Assembly: GCA_024711125.1 (NCBI GenBank)
Contig: JANJTM010000031.1
Coordinates: 1-34,058 of the forward strand
Length of the DNA: 34,058 bases
Source: Rhodothermales bacterium
GTDB taxonomy: Bacteria > Bacteroidota > Rhodothermia > Rhodothermales > UBA10348
Direction: 5' to 3'
Shown one piece after another: positions 15,512 to 24,294 of this stretch. Numbering within the stretch: the stretch's first letter is position 1; the number at the start of each line of letters is the position of its first letter. The translations under genes were made by a program, and so were the position numbers. The notes beneath the pieces are model-generated. The model was not told the origin of the DNA. It was given only the letters and a program-made list of their open reading frames with translations, and did not search any database.

Positions 15512-16361
15512 CGCATCGCACGACGACGAACGTTCCCCCGACGAGGGCAATCACGGCCCAGGCTTCCCACACCCGAAGGCGGTGGTACCGCCGCCCCGAT
15601 TCCTCGCTCCACGCGACGTACGGCACCGGATGCTGGGGCCGATTCCATCGCTGGAGCGGGTACCGACCCGTGTCGGCGTAATTGCCGATCCATCCGAATG
15701 AATACGACGTCGCCACGACCGCGAGAAGAACGGCGCCTGCCGAGGCGGCGGGGAACCGGTACCAGGCCCGTGCCTCCCCGGGTCGTCGCGAAGCCGCGCT
15801 CCACGCCGAGGCGGCCAGGATGCACCCCAGGAGATTGAGGACGACGTCGTTCCAATCCAGGTACGGTTGCCAGTCCCGGTGAAGCCAGGAGTACTGGTAC
15901 GCCTCGTCGACCATTCCGACCAGAAATGCGACCAGGGCGGCCTCGGGTGTGCGTCCCACCACCGGAACCAGCAACCAGGTGAGCAGCCCGTACTGGACGA
16001 AATGCACGAACTCGATGGACTTGATCATCAGCAGACCGTGGCTCAGCAGCGCGAGGGCGCAACCGGCCGCCGCCCATGCCCAGGCGCGCGGCCTCGGGGG
16101 CACGGTCCACACCCGGCGCAGCCAGAACAGGGTGAACACCGAAGCCGAGAGCAGCGCGGCCACGATGCTCATCCGGTTCCACGCCGCGGTTCCGACCCGG
16201 GACTCGACCCGAAGCGCCGGCTCCTGCGCGAGGTCGTGTCCGGAGATCACGAGCCAGGCGTACAGGCCCGCGACCGCCGCCAGGAGAAGCCGGAGCGGAA
16301 CGGCGGTCGGCGCAGGCGCGGGGATGAAGCCCCCGGTGCCGTGGGGATTCGAGCGGGCCAT
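15504..16361 (-). CDS. VanZ-like membrane protein
   Basis: 285 aa from ATG 16361 (a GTG at 16406 could extend it). Six to seven hydrophobic segments are visible. The core 'EFVHFVQYGLLTWLL' (117-131), 'GMVDEAYQY' (149-157) and 'WNDVVLNLLG' (170-179) is the VanZ-like signature: His in the second helix, Glu of D-E-x-Y-Q, and a D-x-x-x-N motif. VanZ relatives are small membrane proteins linked to glycopeptide resistance in some species but mostly of unknown biochemical role. The C-terminal region holds a soluble-looking loop ('WNRPQHPVPYVAWSEESGRRY') and a last helix. It overlaps the STT3-like gene, so the two are probably translated together. This may be a lipid- or cell-wall-glycan partner of that enzyme; inference only. 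Confidence 0.83.
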   Translation of the reverse strand: MARSNPHGTGGFIPAPAPTAVPLRLLLAAVAGLYAWLVISGHDLAQEPALRVESRVGTAAWNRMSIVAALLSASVFTLFWLRRVWTVPPRPRAWAWAAAGCALALLSHGLLMIKSIEFVHFVQYGLLTWLLVPVVGRTPEAALVAFLVGMVDEAYQYSWLHRDWQPYLDWNDVVLNLLGCILAASAWSAASRRPGEARAWYRFPAASAGAVLLAVVATSYSFGWIGNYADTGRYPLQRWNRPQHPVPYVAWSEESGRRYHRLRVWEAWAVIALVGGTFVVVRCDG

Positions 16362-16492
16362 GCGGGAATATCGGTGCTGGAGACCGGAGGGCAAACCGCC
16401 GGCCACATGGCCCGAGGGGACGCGCTCGGCAGAGGTATTGTGAATAGTATCGACCGATGGGGATATCCGTCCTTTCTTTGTTAGGAATGTGG

Positions 16493-16500
16493 TATCTTGG
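16493..16500 (+). promoter_or_regulatory. Possible -10/-7 element upstream of the Lrp-family regulator gene
   Basis: TATCTTGG lies in an A/T-rich island (16470-16515) that stands out from its G+C-rich surroundings, 10-22 nt before the candidate starts. It approximates the Bacteroidota -7 consensus TAnnTTTG. No convincing -33 box is seen at the right distance. TATCTT recurs upstream of the sigma factor and thyA genes. Confidence 0.25.
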
Positions 16501-16509
16501 CCTTAATTA

Positions 16510-17007
16510 ATGATGCTCTTCATGGATCGAATCGACGATATCGACGTCCGCATCCTGGAACTCCTCCAGGAGGACGGCCGCATCAAGCGCAACCAGATCG
16601 CCGAGGCCGTCGGCCTGTCGCTTCCGTCGGTCAGCGACCGCATGCGGAAGCTCGAGGAGCGGGGCGTGATCATCGGATACCACGCCGTGGTCGATGCCAA
16701 GCGCCTTCACTACGACATCACGGCGTTCATCCGCGTGATGGTCGACCGCTCGGACAACTACGCCGCATTCGTCGATCGCGCCCGGTCGCTCGAGGAGATT
16801 CTCGAGGTTCACTCGATCACCGGCGAAGGATCGCACATCCTCAAGGTGCGCACCCTGAACACCACGTCGCTCGAGCGACTGCTCTCGACGATCCAGTCCT
16901 GGCCCGGCGTGCACGGCACGTCGACGAGCATCGTGCTCTCTTCCTTCAAGGAATCCCGAACCGTCCCCATCCGTCCGGTCCACCTCTCGCAGCCCGACGG
17001 CGAGTAA
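16510..17007 (+). CDS. Lrp/AsnC-family transcriptional regulator
   Basis: 165 aa from ATG 16510; in-frame ATGs at 16513 and 16522 are also possible, and the last gives the usual family start (MDRIDDIDVRIL). The N-terminal helix-turn-helix ('ILELLQEDGRIKRNQIAEAVGLSLPSVSDRMRKLEERGVI', about residues 15-55) is followed by the ligand-binding RAM domain, with 'ITGEGSHILKVRT' and a final beta strand ending 'TSTSIVLSSFKES'. Lrp/AsnC proteins sense amino acids or related nitrogen compounds and act as octameric or higher DNA-wrapping regulators. The gene lies 42 nt upstream of type III glutamine synthetase on the same strand, so it probably controls that gene and itself according to nitrogen or amino-acid supply; this is an inference from context. 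Confidence 0.93.
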   Translation: MMLFMDRIDDIDVRILELLQEDGRIKRNQIAEAVGLSLPSVSDRMRKLEERGVIIGYHAVVDAKRLHYDITAFIRVMVDRSDNYAAFVDRARSLEEILEVHSITGEGSHILKVRTLNTTSLERLLSTIQSWPGVHGTSTSIVLSSFKESRTVPIRPVHLSQPDGE

Positions 17008-17049
17008 CCCGGACCCGTTCCTGCCGCATTTTCCACCCGACAACGGACC

Positions 17050-19224
17050 ATGACCCGCCACGTCACCGATTACAACCTGATCGCCGCCACGAAGTACGCG
17101 AACGGCGGCAGCCGAGCCGATTCGGCCCCGATGGACATCGAACGCATCTTCGGAGAGAACGCCTTCGGCCTCGAGGAGATGAAGAGCCGGCTTCCCAAGT
17201 CGGTTTACCAGTCGATCGTAGCGACCGTCGAGAAGGGACAGCCGATCGACCTGACGATCGCCGACACGGTCGCGCTCGCCATGAAGGAGTGGGCCGTCGA
17301 GCGGGGCGCAACGCACTACACGCACTGGTTCCAGCCGCTGACGGGCACGACCGCCGAGAAGCACGACTCGTTCATCACGCCGAACAAGGGCGGCGGCGCC
17401 ATCGCGCACTTTTCGGGCAAGGACCTGATCCAGGGCGAACCCGATGCGTCGAGTTTCCCGAGCGGAGGCCTGCGCGCGACGTTCGAGGCGCGCGGATACA
17501 CGGCGTGGGACCCGACCTCCCCGGCGTTCATCGTCGAGAACCGCGATGGTTCGTACCTGGCCATTCCGACCGTATTCGCGTCGTGGAACGGCGAGGCGCT
17601 CGACCACAAGACCCCGCTGCTGCGCTCCATGGATGCCGTGGACCGGCAGGCGCGGCGCGTTCTTCGGCTCTTCGACGTGAAGGACGTGCACAAGGTCACC
17701 GCGACGGTCGGTGCCGAGCAGGAGTACTTCCTCATCGACGAGGAGTACTACTATCGGCGCCCGGATCTCGTGACGTGCGGCCGCACCCTCTTCGGTGCCA
17801 AGCCACCGAAGGGCCAGGAGCTCGAGGATCATTACTTCGGAAGCATCCCCGACCGCGTGCTTTCGTGCATGCTCGAGGTCGAGAAGGAGCTCTACCGCCT
17901 CGGCATCCCGGTGAAGACCCGTCACAACGAGGTCGCGCCGAGCCAGTACGAGATCGCTCCGATCTTCGAGACCACCAACATCGCGGCCGACCACCAGCAG
18001 ATCACGATGCTCACGCTGCAGCGCGTGGCGCGGAATCACGGCATGGTCTGCCTGCTGCACGAGAAGCCGTTCGCCGGCGTCAACGGCTCGGGCAAGCACA
18101 ACAACTGGTCGATCGGGACCGACACGGGCATGAACCTGCTCGAGCCGGGCGACAATCCGCACGACAACATGCAGTTCCTGTTCTTCTGCGCCGCCGTCGT
18201 GCGCGCGGTGCACAGGCACCAGGACCTGCTCCGCATCTCGGTCGCGTCGGCCGACAACGACCATCGCCTCGGCGCGAACGAAGCGCCCCCGGCCATCATC
18301 TCGATCTTCCTCGGCGAGCAGCTCGAGGACGTGTTCCGCCAGCTGGAGAAGGGCCCGGCCAAGTCGTCGAAGCAGGGCGGACTGCTGGGCCTCGGCTCGG
18401 CGGTGCTTCCGCACCTGCCGCGCCACGCGGGCGACCGCAACCGCACGTCCCCGTTCGCCTTCACGGGCAACAAGTTCGAATTCCGGGCCGTGGGCTCGTC
18501 CCAGTCGATCTCCTTCCCGAACATCGTGCTCAACACGATCGTCGCCGAGTCGCTCGACGAGATGGCGACGATGCTCGAGGGCAAACTCAAGGGCCAGAAG
18601 AAGAATCGGAAAACCTTCGAAGCGGCCGTCGCCGATGTGCTGCAGGAGGTGATCCACGCGTCCAAGACGGTGATCTTCGGCGGCGACAACTACTCGGAGG
18701 CCTGGCACAAGGAGGCCGAGAAGCGCAAGCTGCTCAACCTGCGCACCACGATGGATGCGCTGCACCACCTCCTCGACGGGAAGAACCTCGCGCTGTTCTC
18801 CCGTTTCGCGGTCCTTTCCGAGAGCGAACTGCGCAGCCGGGAGGACATCTACGTCGACCAGTACTTCAAGAAGGTCAACATCGAGGGCGAGACGACCGAG
18901 GCCATCGCCCGCACCATGATCCTGCCCGCCGCGGTCCGCTACCTGAACGACCTTCAGGTTTCGGCCGGGGTGTCGAAGGGCGTGGCCGCGACCGCGAAGG
19001 ACGTGGCGGCGAAGGTCGACGCGCTCTGCACGGGCATCGAGAGGCTCTCGAAGCAGAACCGTGAGCTGGGCGGAGACACGGTGCACGAGAAGGCCCACCA
19101 CGTCTGGAAGAACGTCATCCCCGCGATGACCGAGGTCCGCGCGGCGGCCGACGCACTCGAGAAGGTGGTCGCGCACGACTACTGGCCGATGCCGACGTAC
19201 CGGGACATCCTCTGGGTGAAGTAG
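17050..19224 (+). CDS. glnN: Type III glutamine synthetase
   Basis: 724 aa, the usual size of GSIII (about 700-730) and much longer than GSI. It makes glutamine from glutamate, ammonia and ATP in the cytoplasm. Diagnostic stretches are the N-terminal '[20 protein letters not shown]' (the GSIII-type substrate/dodecamer region), '[20 protein letters not shown]', the catalytic '[10 protein letters not shown]', '[16 protein letters not shown]' and '[10 protein letters not shown]'. The long C-terminal helical extension typical of GSIII runs from about residue 520 to the end. There is no adenylylation-type Tyr motif as in GSI, so control is more likely transcriptional, consistent with the Lrp-type gene just upstream. 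A perfect 15-bp hairpin follows the stop. Confidence 0.97.
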   Translation: MTRHVTDYNLIAATKYANGGSRADSAPMDIERIFGENAFGLEEMKSRLPKSVYQSIVATVEKGQPIDLTIADTVALAMKEWAVERGATHYTHWFQPLTGTTAEKHDSFITPNKGGGAIAHFSGKDLIQGEPDASSFPSGGLRATFEARGYTAWDPTSPAFIVENRDGSYLAIPTVFASWNGEALDHKTPLLRSMDAVDRQARRVLRLFDVKDVHKVTATVGAEQEYFLIDEEYYYRRPDLVTCGRTLFGAKPPKGQELEDHYFGSIPDRVLSCMLEVEKELYRLGIPVKTRHNEVAPSQYEIAPIFETTNIAADHQQITMLTLQRVARNHGMVCLLHEKPFAGVNGSGKHNNWSIGTDTGMNLLEPGDNPHDNMQFLFFCAAVVRAVHRHQDLLRISVASADNDHRLGANEAPPAIISIFLGEQLEDVFRQLEKGPAKSSKQGGLLGLGSAVLPHLPRHAGDRNRTSPFAFTGNKFEFRAVGSSQSISFPNIVLNTIVAESLDEMATMLEGKLKGQKKNRKTFEAAVADVLQEVIHASKTVIFGGDNYSEAWHKEAEKRKLLNLRTTMDALHHLLDGKNLALFSRFAVLSESELRSREDIYVDQYFKKVNIEGETTEAIARTMILPAAVRYLNDLQVSAGVSKGVAATAKDVAAKVDALCTGIERLSKQNRELGGDTVHEKAHHVWKNVIPAMTEVRAAADALEKVVAHDYWPMPTYRDILWVK

Positions 19225-19252
19225 TTCGGCCGTCGACCGATCCCTGAACGGC

Positions 19253-19285
19253 AAGCGCCCGCCCCGGCATCCGGGGCGGGCGCTT
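19253..19285. terminator. Strong bidirectional hairpin terminator
   Basis: AAGCGCCCGCCCCGG (19253-19267) pairs perfectly with 19271-19285 around a CAT loop, a 15-bp stem with only a 3-nt loop. It sits between the stops of the convergent glutamine synthetase gene (19224) and the 1597-aa T9SS protein gene (19309). The A-A/T-T ends of the stem give a short T-run at most; plus-strand sequence continues CGGCGTTC. Confidence 0.85.
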
Positions 19286-19308
19286 CGGCGTTCTAACGGC
19301 CAGTGAGC

Positions 19309-22300
19309 TCAGCGGACCAGCAGCATGCCGCGGGTCTGCGTCCGATCCGCCTGCGACAGCCGGAAGAAGTAGACACCGCTCGACAGGTCCCCGGCGTCCC
19401 ACTGCACCGCATGCCGTCCGGCTCCCATGATTCCGTTCACCAGGGTCACCACGAGGCGTCCGACCGCATCGTAGACGACCAGTTGCGTGGGCGCGGTCTC
19501 GGGAAGCCGGAAGGCTACCGTGGTGGTTGGATTGAAGGGATTCGGGTAGTTCTGCTCCAACGCGAACCGGTATGGACCGTCCTCCGATTCGACCCCAGTT
19601 CCAACAACCGATACCGCCACCGATGCCGGTAGGGTGCCCTCCACGTTGCCCACGGCGTCGCGGGACAGGGCGTAGAATCGATATGAGTGCCCCGGTGTCA
19701 CGCTGACGACCAACGAATCACCGTAGCTTGTGCCCACGGGCTCGAAGGCGCCTCCGTCGGCTGACGCGAACACGGTGGTCGAGGAGACTCCGGACTCCCC
19801 GGGTCCGTCCAACGCCGTCCACCGCAGCGTCAGAGGGCCGGAGGACACGGTTGCGGGCGGGGCATCCATCACGGTAGTGGGCGGTCCGAAGTCCAGGGTG
19901 TTCAGTACCGTGTTCGTCATTATGGGCCGGTTCAGGTCGAAAACGATCACGGCACGGTTGGCCAGGACCGTGCCCGACGGCAGGCCCGGAACCGCGTCGA
20001 CCGAGAACTGGACATAGCCTTCGCCCTCGGGTGGAACCACGTTCGGCGGGAGTTCGATACCCTCGATCACCCACTGCAGCCGGTTGCCGTTGACCGTGAA
20101 GGTCCATCCCTGGTGGGACGAACCCTCGAATTCGACCGTGGACGGGTCGAAGACCGTCGAGAGCGTGTCATCGATAACGATGCGCCACGCAGGCGCCGTG
20201 GCCTCCTTCTTGTTCTCGAAGAGGATCTGGTAGGTCATGCGACCCACCGACGGAACGAAACCGAGGGCCCCCTGTCCGGCAGGCCCCACTTTCTCGTTCG
20301 GGTCCCATGACGTGACCTTCTGCAGGCCCTGGGCAACCTCGAGGTCCTCGAGTGTCAGCGGAATACCCTGGCAATCGACAATCGACTGCCCCCGAGCGAC
20401 GGCTTGCTTGCCGAAGGCACGTTCGATGGTGCTCCAGTTGTTGCTGACCTCGCTCTCCGGGACACCCAGCCTGCGCGCAATCTCCTTCTTCACCTCGTCT
20501 GCGAACTTGGGCGCCGGTCTCTCCAGATACCCGAGAGAAATCTGTTCGTTCGTCCGGTACTGCGCCCGCCAGAACACCTCCCACATGTAGGAGGAGAACT
20601 CCTCGCAGTTTCGGATCCTCGTTGCGTCTCTCCACCACAGATCCGAAAGTGCGTTTCCAACCGTGATAGCGCTCCGGATCTTCCACAGCGTGACGGCCCA
20701 ACCCCACGCTGCGACCAGCGTGACCCCTGCAGCGGCCTCCGCATCCGAAATCTCGTGGGCCTTCCCGGACGGATCCGGGACCGCGGTCAACACGATGTCG
20801 AACGAGCGCTCCTCGTAGGGAGCCATGCCCATGATGAAGATGTGCGCCACGCCCGGATCGGTGGCGAAGCGGTACTCCGAGGCCGGTATGGGTTCGATCG
20901 TGTGGCCGGGAAACGCGGACGGAATGACTGAATGCAAAGACACACCGCCGTCGGTCTCGATCATGATCTCGAAATCCCCAACCGGGATTGCGCTGTTGTT
21001 GACGTAGTGGATCGTGTACCGGTTCGGCGGTCCCACGCGGATCTGCGAGCGTCCGATGAGAGAGACGATCACGGTCGGCAGTACCGAAACCGGGTCGGGA
21101 CTCGAGGAAAGCACGTAGTCCCCGGTCGGGGGCGCTCCGTTCAGCCGGATCCAGTTGGCCTGCGTATCCCGGGTGACGATCGCGGACGTGGAGACCTGCC
21201 TCCACGATGCCCCTCCGTCTTCCGAGTGATACACCTCGAGCAGCGATTCGGAATTGGCTCCGAGCTGCGTTTCGTCGTACTGGAACTGGATCCAGGGGAC
21301 GTTCTCGCTCGTGGCCGGGTCGTGCCGGAACCGCCACCAACTGCGCGCTGCATTGGCGAACGTGCCCGGAACCTGGTCGCCGTAATGCTCGACCCGCAGC
21401 GCCGCCGGGGTGGTCGTGCCGAGGTCGAGCGATGTTCGGAACCCGGTCAGCGTTTGGGACGGTGACTGCCACGAAGTAACGACGAGGCCGTGGCTCTCGA
21501 CGGTGCCCGGAACTACACCGGACCCGAGTTCGAGGCGCCCCCCGGCACCGAGGACGAGACGGCCACCCGTATGGTGAAGGTTGGAGAGCAGGTTCTCCCC
21601 GACGAGGACGACCTCCTCGCCAGTCGATTCGATGCGTGAGGCAACGGCCGGGGCCCAGATGTTGCGAAGGCCGGAACCGGCGAGGCGCAGCGGATCGGTC
21701 GACCATGTGCCGTCCGAGAACACGTTCCCGGTGACGGCGACGACCAATGGCCAACCACCCGCCCCGGAGCGGACGGTGCCATGATTCGTGACGCTTCCTT
21801 CGACGTCAAGTTGGCGATAGTAGGCGCTCGCGTGCAGTTCGGCACCCGTAGGGATGGTCAGCGATCCCGTGACCCGGACACCCTCCTGTACGCCGACCGA
21901 GCCCGCGAACGTGATCGACCCGAGGAAGTGGATGTTCCGGAACGTGAACTCGTTGCCGTCCACGCCCTGCACCGTGCCGCTTCCGAGGATCGTGCCGTTC
22001 TCGACGTAGGCGCTTCCCGGGACACTCAGCGTATGGCTGCCCATGTCGAGCGTGCCGCCGAGAAGGTTACACAGCACGGAGAAGGTCAGGTCCGTCGTGG
22101 CCGTCGCCCGGACCGCGCCGTTCTCCAGGTAAAAGCGCGTGCTCCACGAACGCCCTGCCCCGAGTGCTATCTCATGCGGCCCCGCCCCGGTCAGGACCGT
22201 ATCCCAGGCATTCCAGTTGCCGAGATTCGTCACGTGTCCACTGACGTTGAGCGTGAGGTACCAACCGCCCGCCGGGTCGTTGCGGATCGTACCGTTGTTG

Positions 22301-24102
22301 ACGAGATCTCCGGTGACGATCACGGTCCGGTAGTAGGCCTGGGCCTCCAGCGTCCCATCGACGGTCAGCGTACCCTCGAAAACCACTCCGCTGCGAACGG
22401 GGAGCGTTCCGACGATCGTGGGACTGCCGGAAACCGTGATGGATTCCAGCCCGAACACCGCACCGGTTCCCTGGAGGATTCCCTGCGACGTCGCCCGTCC
22501 GTTGAGGAACCGCCCGTCACCGAGCAGTGATATCGTGTAGGCTCCGAGGTCGATCGTGGATCCCGCGAGGTCGAAGGGCCGGGCAAAGTCCAGGTCCGAT
22601 CCCGCGACGGGAGCGACGGTACTGCTTCCCGACAGGAAACTGCTCTCGAATACGGCCCCGGTGGTCTGGGTGATCGTCTGCGGCGCGGTGCCGTTGAGGA
22701 GGGTTCCGCCGGCGAATGTCCACGTTCCGGCGTTGTGAAGGTCACCCGCAATGGCCACGCCGAGAAACCACCCCCCGTTCGGGTCGTCGCGCAGCGTGCC
22801 GTTGTTGAAGAGGTCGCCCGTAATCGTGATGGACTGGTAGTATCCCGCGGGATGCAGAGTGCCGTTGACCGTCAAGTCTCCGTCTATGACGACGCCGCTT
22901 CCGATCGTGACCAGGCCGCCGAACGTCGGCCGACGCAGGACGGTAACCGCTTGCAGCGTGGTCCCGCGGTCGCCTTCATGACGTATTTCGCCGACGGTAT
23001 CGATCGTGCCGGAATGGATCCGTGCCGACGGTCCCACCAGGACCAGGGGCGCGCCACCCATCTCCAGAAGCCCCCCGTTGAGGTTGAAATCCTGGTTGGT
23101 GCGGATCCACGATGCACCGCTGATCCGCTCGGCGGGACCGGCAAGAACGAACCGGCTTTCAAAGATCGAGGTCGAGCCCAGCCGGATGCTCTGCAATGAG
23201 CCGCCGCCGTCGAGGGTGGTGGTCTGATGTTGCCACAGCCCGTGGTTGTTGATATCGCCCGACACGGAGATGTTGAGGTGCCATCCCCCGTTGGGATCGT
23301 TCCGGACCACGCCGTCATTGGAAAACGTACCGTTGACATCCAGGTCGCGGTAGTAGCCGGAGGCCTGGAGTATTCCGGTACCGAGCACGGCCAGGCTCCC
23401 GTCCACCACCACGCCCGATCCGAGCCCGATGGTACCGTCAAGCTGCGGAGCACCGGCGATCCGGACGTTCTCGAGGGCAAGAAGGTTGTTCTCGATGCCT
23501 TCCAGCTTGTTCAGGACCTGGAGGGATCCATTCCGGATGACGGCCCCCCCGGCGATCTGCACGGTGGCGAAGCCCGTGTCGAACATCCCGCCTCCCAGGT
23601 CCACGGAACGGGCGAACGTTTGATCGTCATATGCGTCAATGATCACGGCGGCGGATTCGAGGGCAAACGCCGACTCCCAGCGTCGCCCGACCTGCTGCAC
23701 CAGCGTGTGGCGCCCGGCACCGGTCACCGTGGTAGTCTCGCATTGCCAGGTGCCCCAGTTCTCCAGGTTGCCCCCGACCCTCAGGTTCAGATGCCATCCC
23801 CCGTTGGGATCGTTCCGGATCGTTCCGTGATTCACGACCTTCCCGGTCACGACGAGGGTACGATAGTACCCGGACGCAGCAAGGGTCCCGCCGGAATTCA
23901 CGTCGATCGATCCTACGGTGACGCCGTCCACGTTGAGCGCCACGGGCCCGTTGATCACGACGCCGGACCCGGCCGTGGGCACGGTCCCGCCGATCCAGGT
24001 CGTGGGTTCGCTCCAGGCTCCTCCCGCGTTCGTGGACGCTTGGCGGGCAGCGGCCGGGAGAACCACTAACACCAGCACAAAGGCAAACGATGATGCGCGC
24101 AT
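19309..24102 (-). CDS. Giant T9SS-exported protein with five ~170-residue repeats
   Basis: 1597 aa from ATG 24102, with GGAG 5 nt upstream and signal peptide MRASSFAFVLVLVVLPAAARQ. Residues 25 to about 870 hold five repeats starting at 'GYYR.L.V.G..VNHGTIRNDPNGGW' near 77, 250, 420, 590 and 760. They look like beta-solenoid turns ('GSGVVIDGSLAV', 'WESAFALE'). A CARDB/DUF11-like part follows ('NRYTIHYVNNSAIPVGDFEI'), then a helical stretch of about 130 residues (roughly 1130-1260), then 'SWDPNEKVGP' near 1267 and 'GYVQFSVDAVPGLPSGTVLANRAVIVFD', which is common in T9SS cargo. A fibronectin-III-like module precedes the C-terminal sorting domain ('LEQNYPNPFNPTTTV', last ~85 residues). It is expected at the cell surface or outside; the role is unknown, plausibly adhesion or envelope structure. 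Confidence 0.92.
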   Translation of the reverse strand: MRASSFAFVLVLVVLPAAARQASTNAGGAWSEPTTWIGGTVPTAGSGVVINGPVALNVDGVTVGSIDVNSGGTLAASGYYRTLVVTGKVVNHGTIRNDPNGGWHLNLRVGGNLENWGTWQCETTTVTGAGRHTLVQQVGRRWESAFALESAAVIIDAYDDQTFARSVDLGGGMFDTGFATVQIAGGAVIRNGSLQVLNKLEGIENNLLALENVRIAGAPQLDGTIGLGSGVVVDGSLAVLGTGILQASGYYRDLDVNGTFSNDGVVRNDPNGGWHLNISVSGDINNHGLWQHQTTTLDGGGSLQSIRLGSTSIFESRFVLAGPAERISGASWIRTNQDFNLNGGLLEMGGAPLVLVGPSARIHSGTIDTVGEIRHEGDRGTTLQAVTVLRRPTFGGLVTIGSGVVIDGDLTVNGTLHPAGYYQSITITGDLFNNGTLRDDPNGGWFLGVAIAGDLHNAGTWTFAGGTLLNGTAPQTITQTTGAVFESSFLSGSSTVAPVAGSDLDFARPFDLAGSTIDLGAYTISLLGDGRFLNGRATSQGILQGTGAVFGLESITVSGSPTIVGTLPVRSGVVFEGTLTVDGTLEAQAYYRTVIVTGDLVNNGTIRNDPAGGWYLTLNVSGHVTNLGNWNAWDTVLTGAGPHEIALGAGRSWSTRFYLENGAVRATATTDLTFSVLCNLLGGTLDMGSHTLSVPGSAYVENGTILGSGTVQGVDGNEFTFRNIHFLGSITFAGSVGVQEGVRVTGSLTIPTGAELHASAYYRQLDVEGSVTNHGTVRSGAGGWPLVVAVTGNVFSDGTWSTDPLRLAGSGLRNIWAPAVASRIESTGEEVVLVGENLLSNLHHTGGRLVLGAGGRLELGSGVVPGTVESHGLVVTSWQSPSQTLTGFRTSLDLGTTTPAALRVEHYGDQVPGTFANAARSWWRFRHDPATSENVPWIQFQYDETQLGANSESLLEVYHSEDGGASWRQVSTSAIVTRDTQANWIRLNGAPPTGDYVLSSSPDPVSVLPTVIVSLIGRSQIRVGPPNRYTIHYVNNSAIPVGDFEIMIETDGGVSLHSVIPSAFPGHTIEPIPASEYRFATDPGVAHIFIMGMAPYEERSFDIVLTAVPDPSGKAHEISDAEAAAGVTLVAAWGWAVTLWKIRSAITVGNALSDLWWRDATRIRNCEEFSSYMWEVFWRAQYRTNEQISLGYLERPAPKFADEVKKEIARRLGVPESEVSNNWSTIERAFGKQAVARGQSIVDCQGIPLTLEDLEVAQGLQKVTSWDPNEKVGPAGQGALGFVPSVGRMTYQILFENKKEATAPAWRIVIDDTLSTVFDPSTVEFEGSSHQGWTFTVNGNRLQWVIEGIELPPNVVPPEGEGYVQFSVDAVPGLPSGTVLANRAVIVFDLNRPIMTNTVLNTLDFGPPTTVMDAPPATVSSGPLTLRWTALDGPGESGVSSTTVFASADGGAFEPVGTSYGDSLVVSVTPGHSYRFYALSRDAVGNVEGTLPASVAVSVVGTGVESEDGPYRFALEQNYPNPFNPTTTVAFRLPETAPTQLVVYDAVGRLVVTLVNGIMGAGRHAVQWDAGDLSSGVYFFRLSQADRTQTRGMLLVR
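23279..23819. repeat. 28-nt exact DNA repeat within protein repeats 1 and 2
   Basis: The 28 nt at 23279-23306 and 23792-23819 are identical and encode the 'RNDPNGGWHLN' stretch of two adjacent protein repeats 513 nt apart. Other repeats show the same residues with diverged codons. This indicates a recent duplication or conversion between the first two units. Confidence 0.8.
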
Positions 24103-24170
24103 GGTGGCTCCAGTCTGTGAAAAGACAAAGTGGAGCGTATGCGATTCGCCGCATCCGCGGTAACGGAGTA

Positions 24171-24202
24171 CGTAGGAAACGGCTGTAGGATGGTTTCCTA
24201 CG
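24171..24202. promoter_or_regulatory. Perfect 10-bp inverted repeat upstream of the giant T9SS protein gene
   Basis: CGTAGGAAAC (24171-24180) and GTTTCCTACG (24193-24202) are perfect inverted copies separated by 12 nt. The element is 69-100 nt upstream of the ATG at 24102 and downstream of the protease terminator. Symmetry, size and position suit a dimeric regulator's operator; an RNA hairpin is the alternative. Confidence 0.5.
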
Positions 24203-24234
24203 GAGAACGCGCCGCCGCGCATGCCTGGAAACGG

Positions 24235-24269
24235 CAGAGGCCCGCCCGGAAAACCGGAGCGGGCCTCTG
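24235..24269 (-). terminator. Hairpin terminator after the first subtilisin-like protease gene
   Basis: CAGAGGCCCG (24235-24244) pairs with CGGGCCTCTG (24260-24269), with a further CCGG/CCGG pairing inside and an AAAA loop (TTTT on the minus strand). It lies 25 nt after the stop at 24295. On the minus strand GCCGTTTCC follows, a weak T-run. Confidence 0.7.
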
Positions 24270-24294
24270 ACGAAGGGGTAACCACGAGGCAGGC

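Noticed and set aside
14024-15838. A 604-codon plus-strand frame over the STT3-like gene, and similar long plus frames over 2639-4120, 4306-5529 and 8352-10415
   Set aside because: All are antisense to genes with clear motifs; their compositions are extreme and they have no recognisable domains.
16477-16500. A full Bacteroidota promoter (TTTG at 16477 with TATCTTGG at 16493)
   Set aside because: The gap is only 12 nt, too short for a -33/-7 pair; only the downstream box is kept as a weak candidate.
16507-19254. A 915-codon open frame on the minus strand opposite the Lrp and glutamine synthetase genes
   Set aside because: It is an Arg/Val/Asp/Gly-rich antisense shadow of well-recognised genes, common in G+C-rich DNA. 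It has no domain and no start context.
23279-23819. A CRISPR-like or short tandem repeat array
   Set aside because: The repeats encode protein units about 510 nt apart in one open frame; there are no regular short spacers or cas genes in the window.
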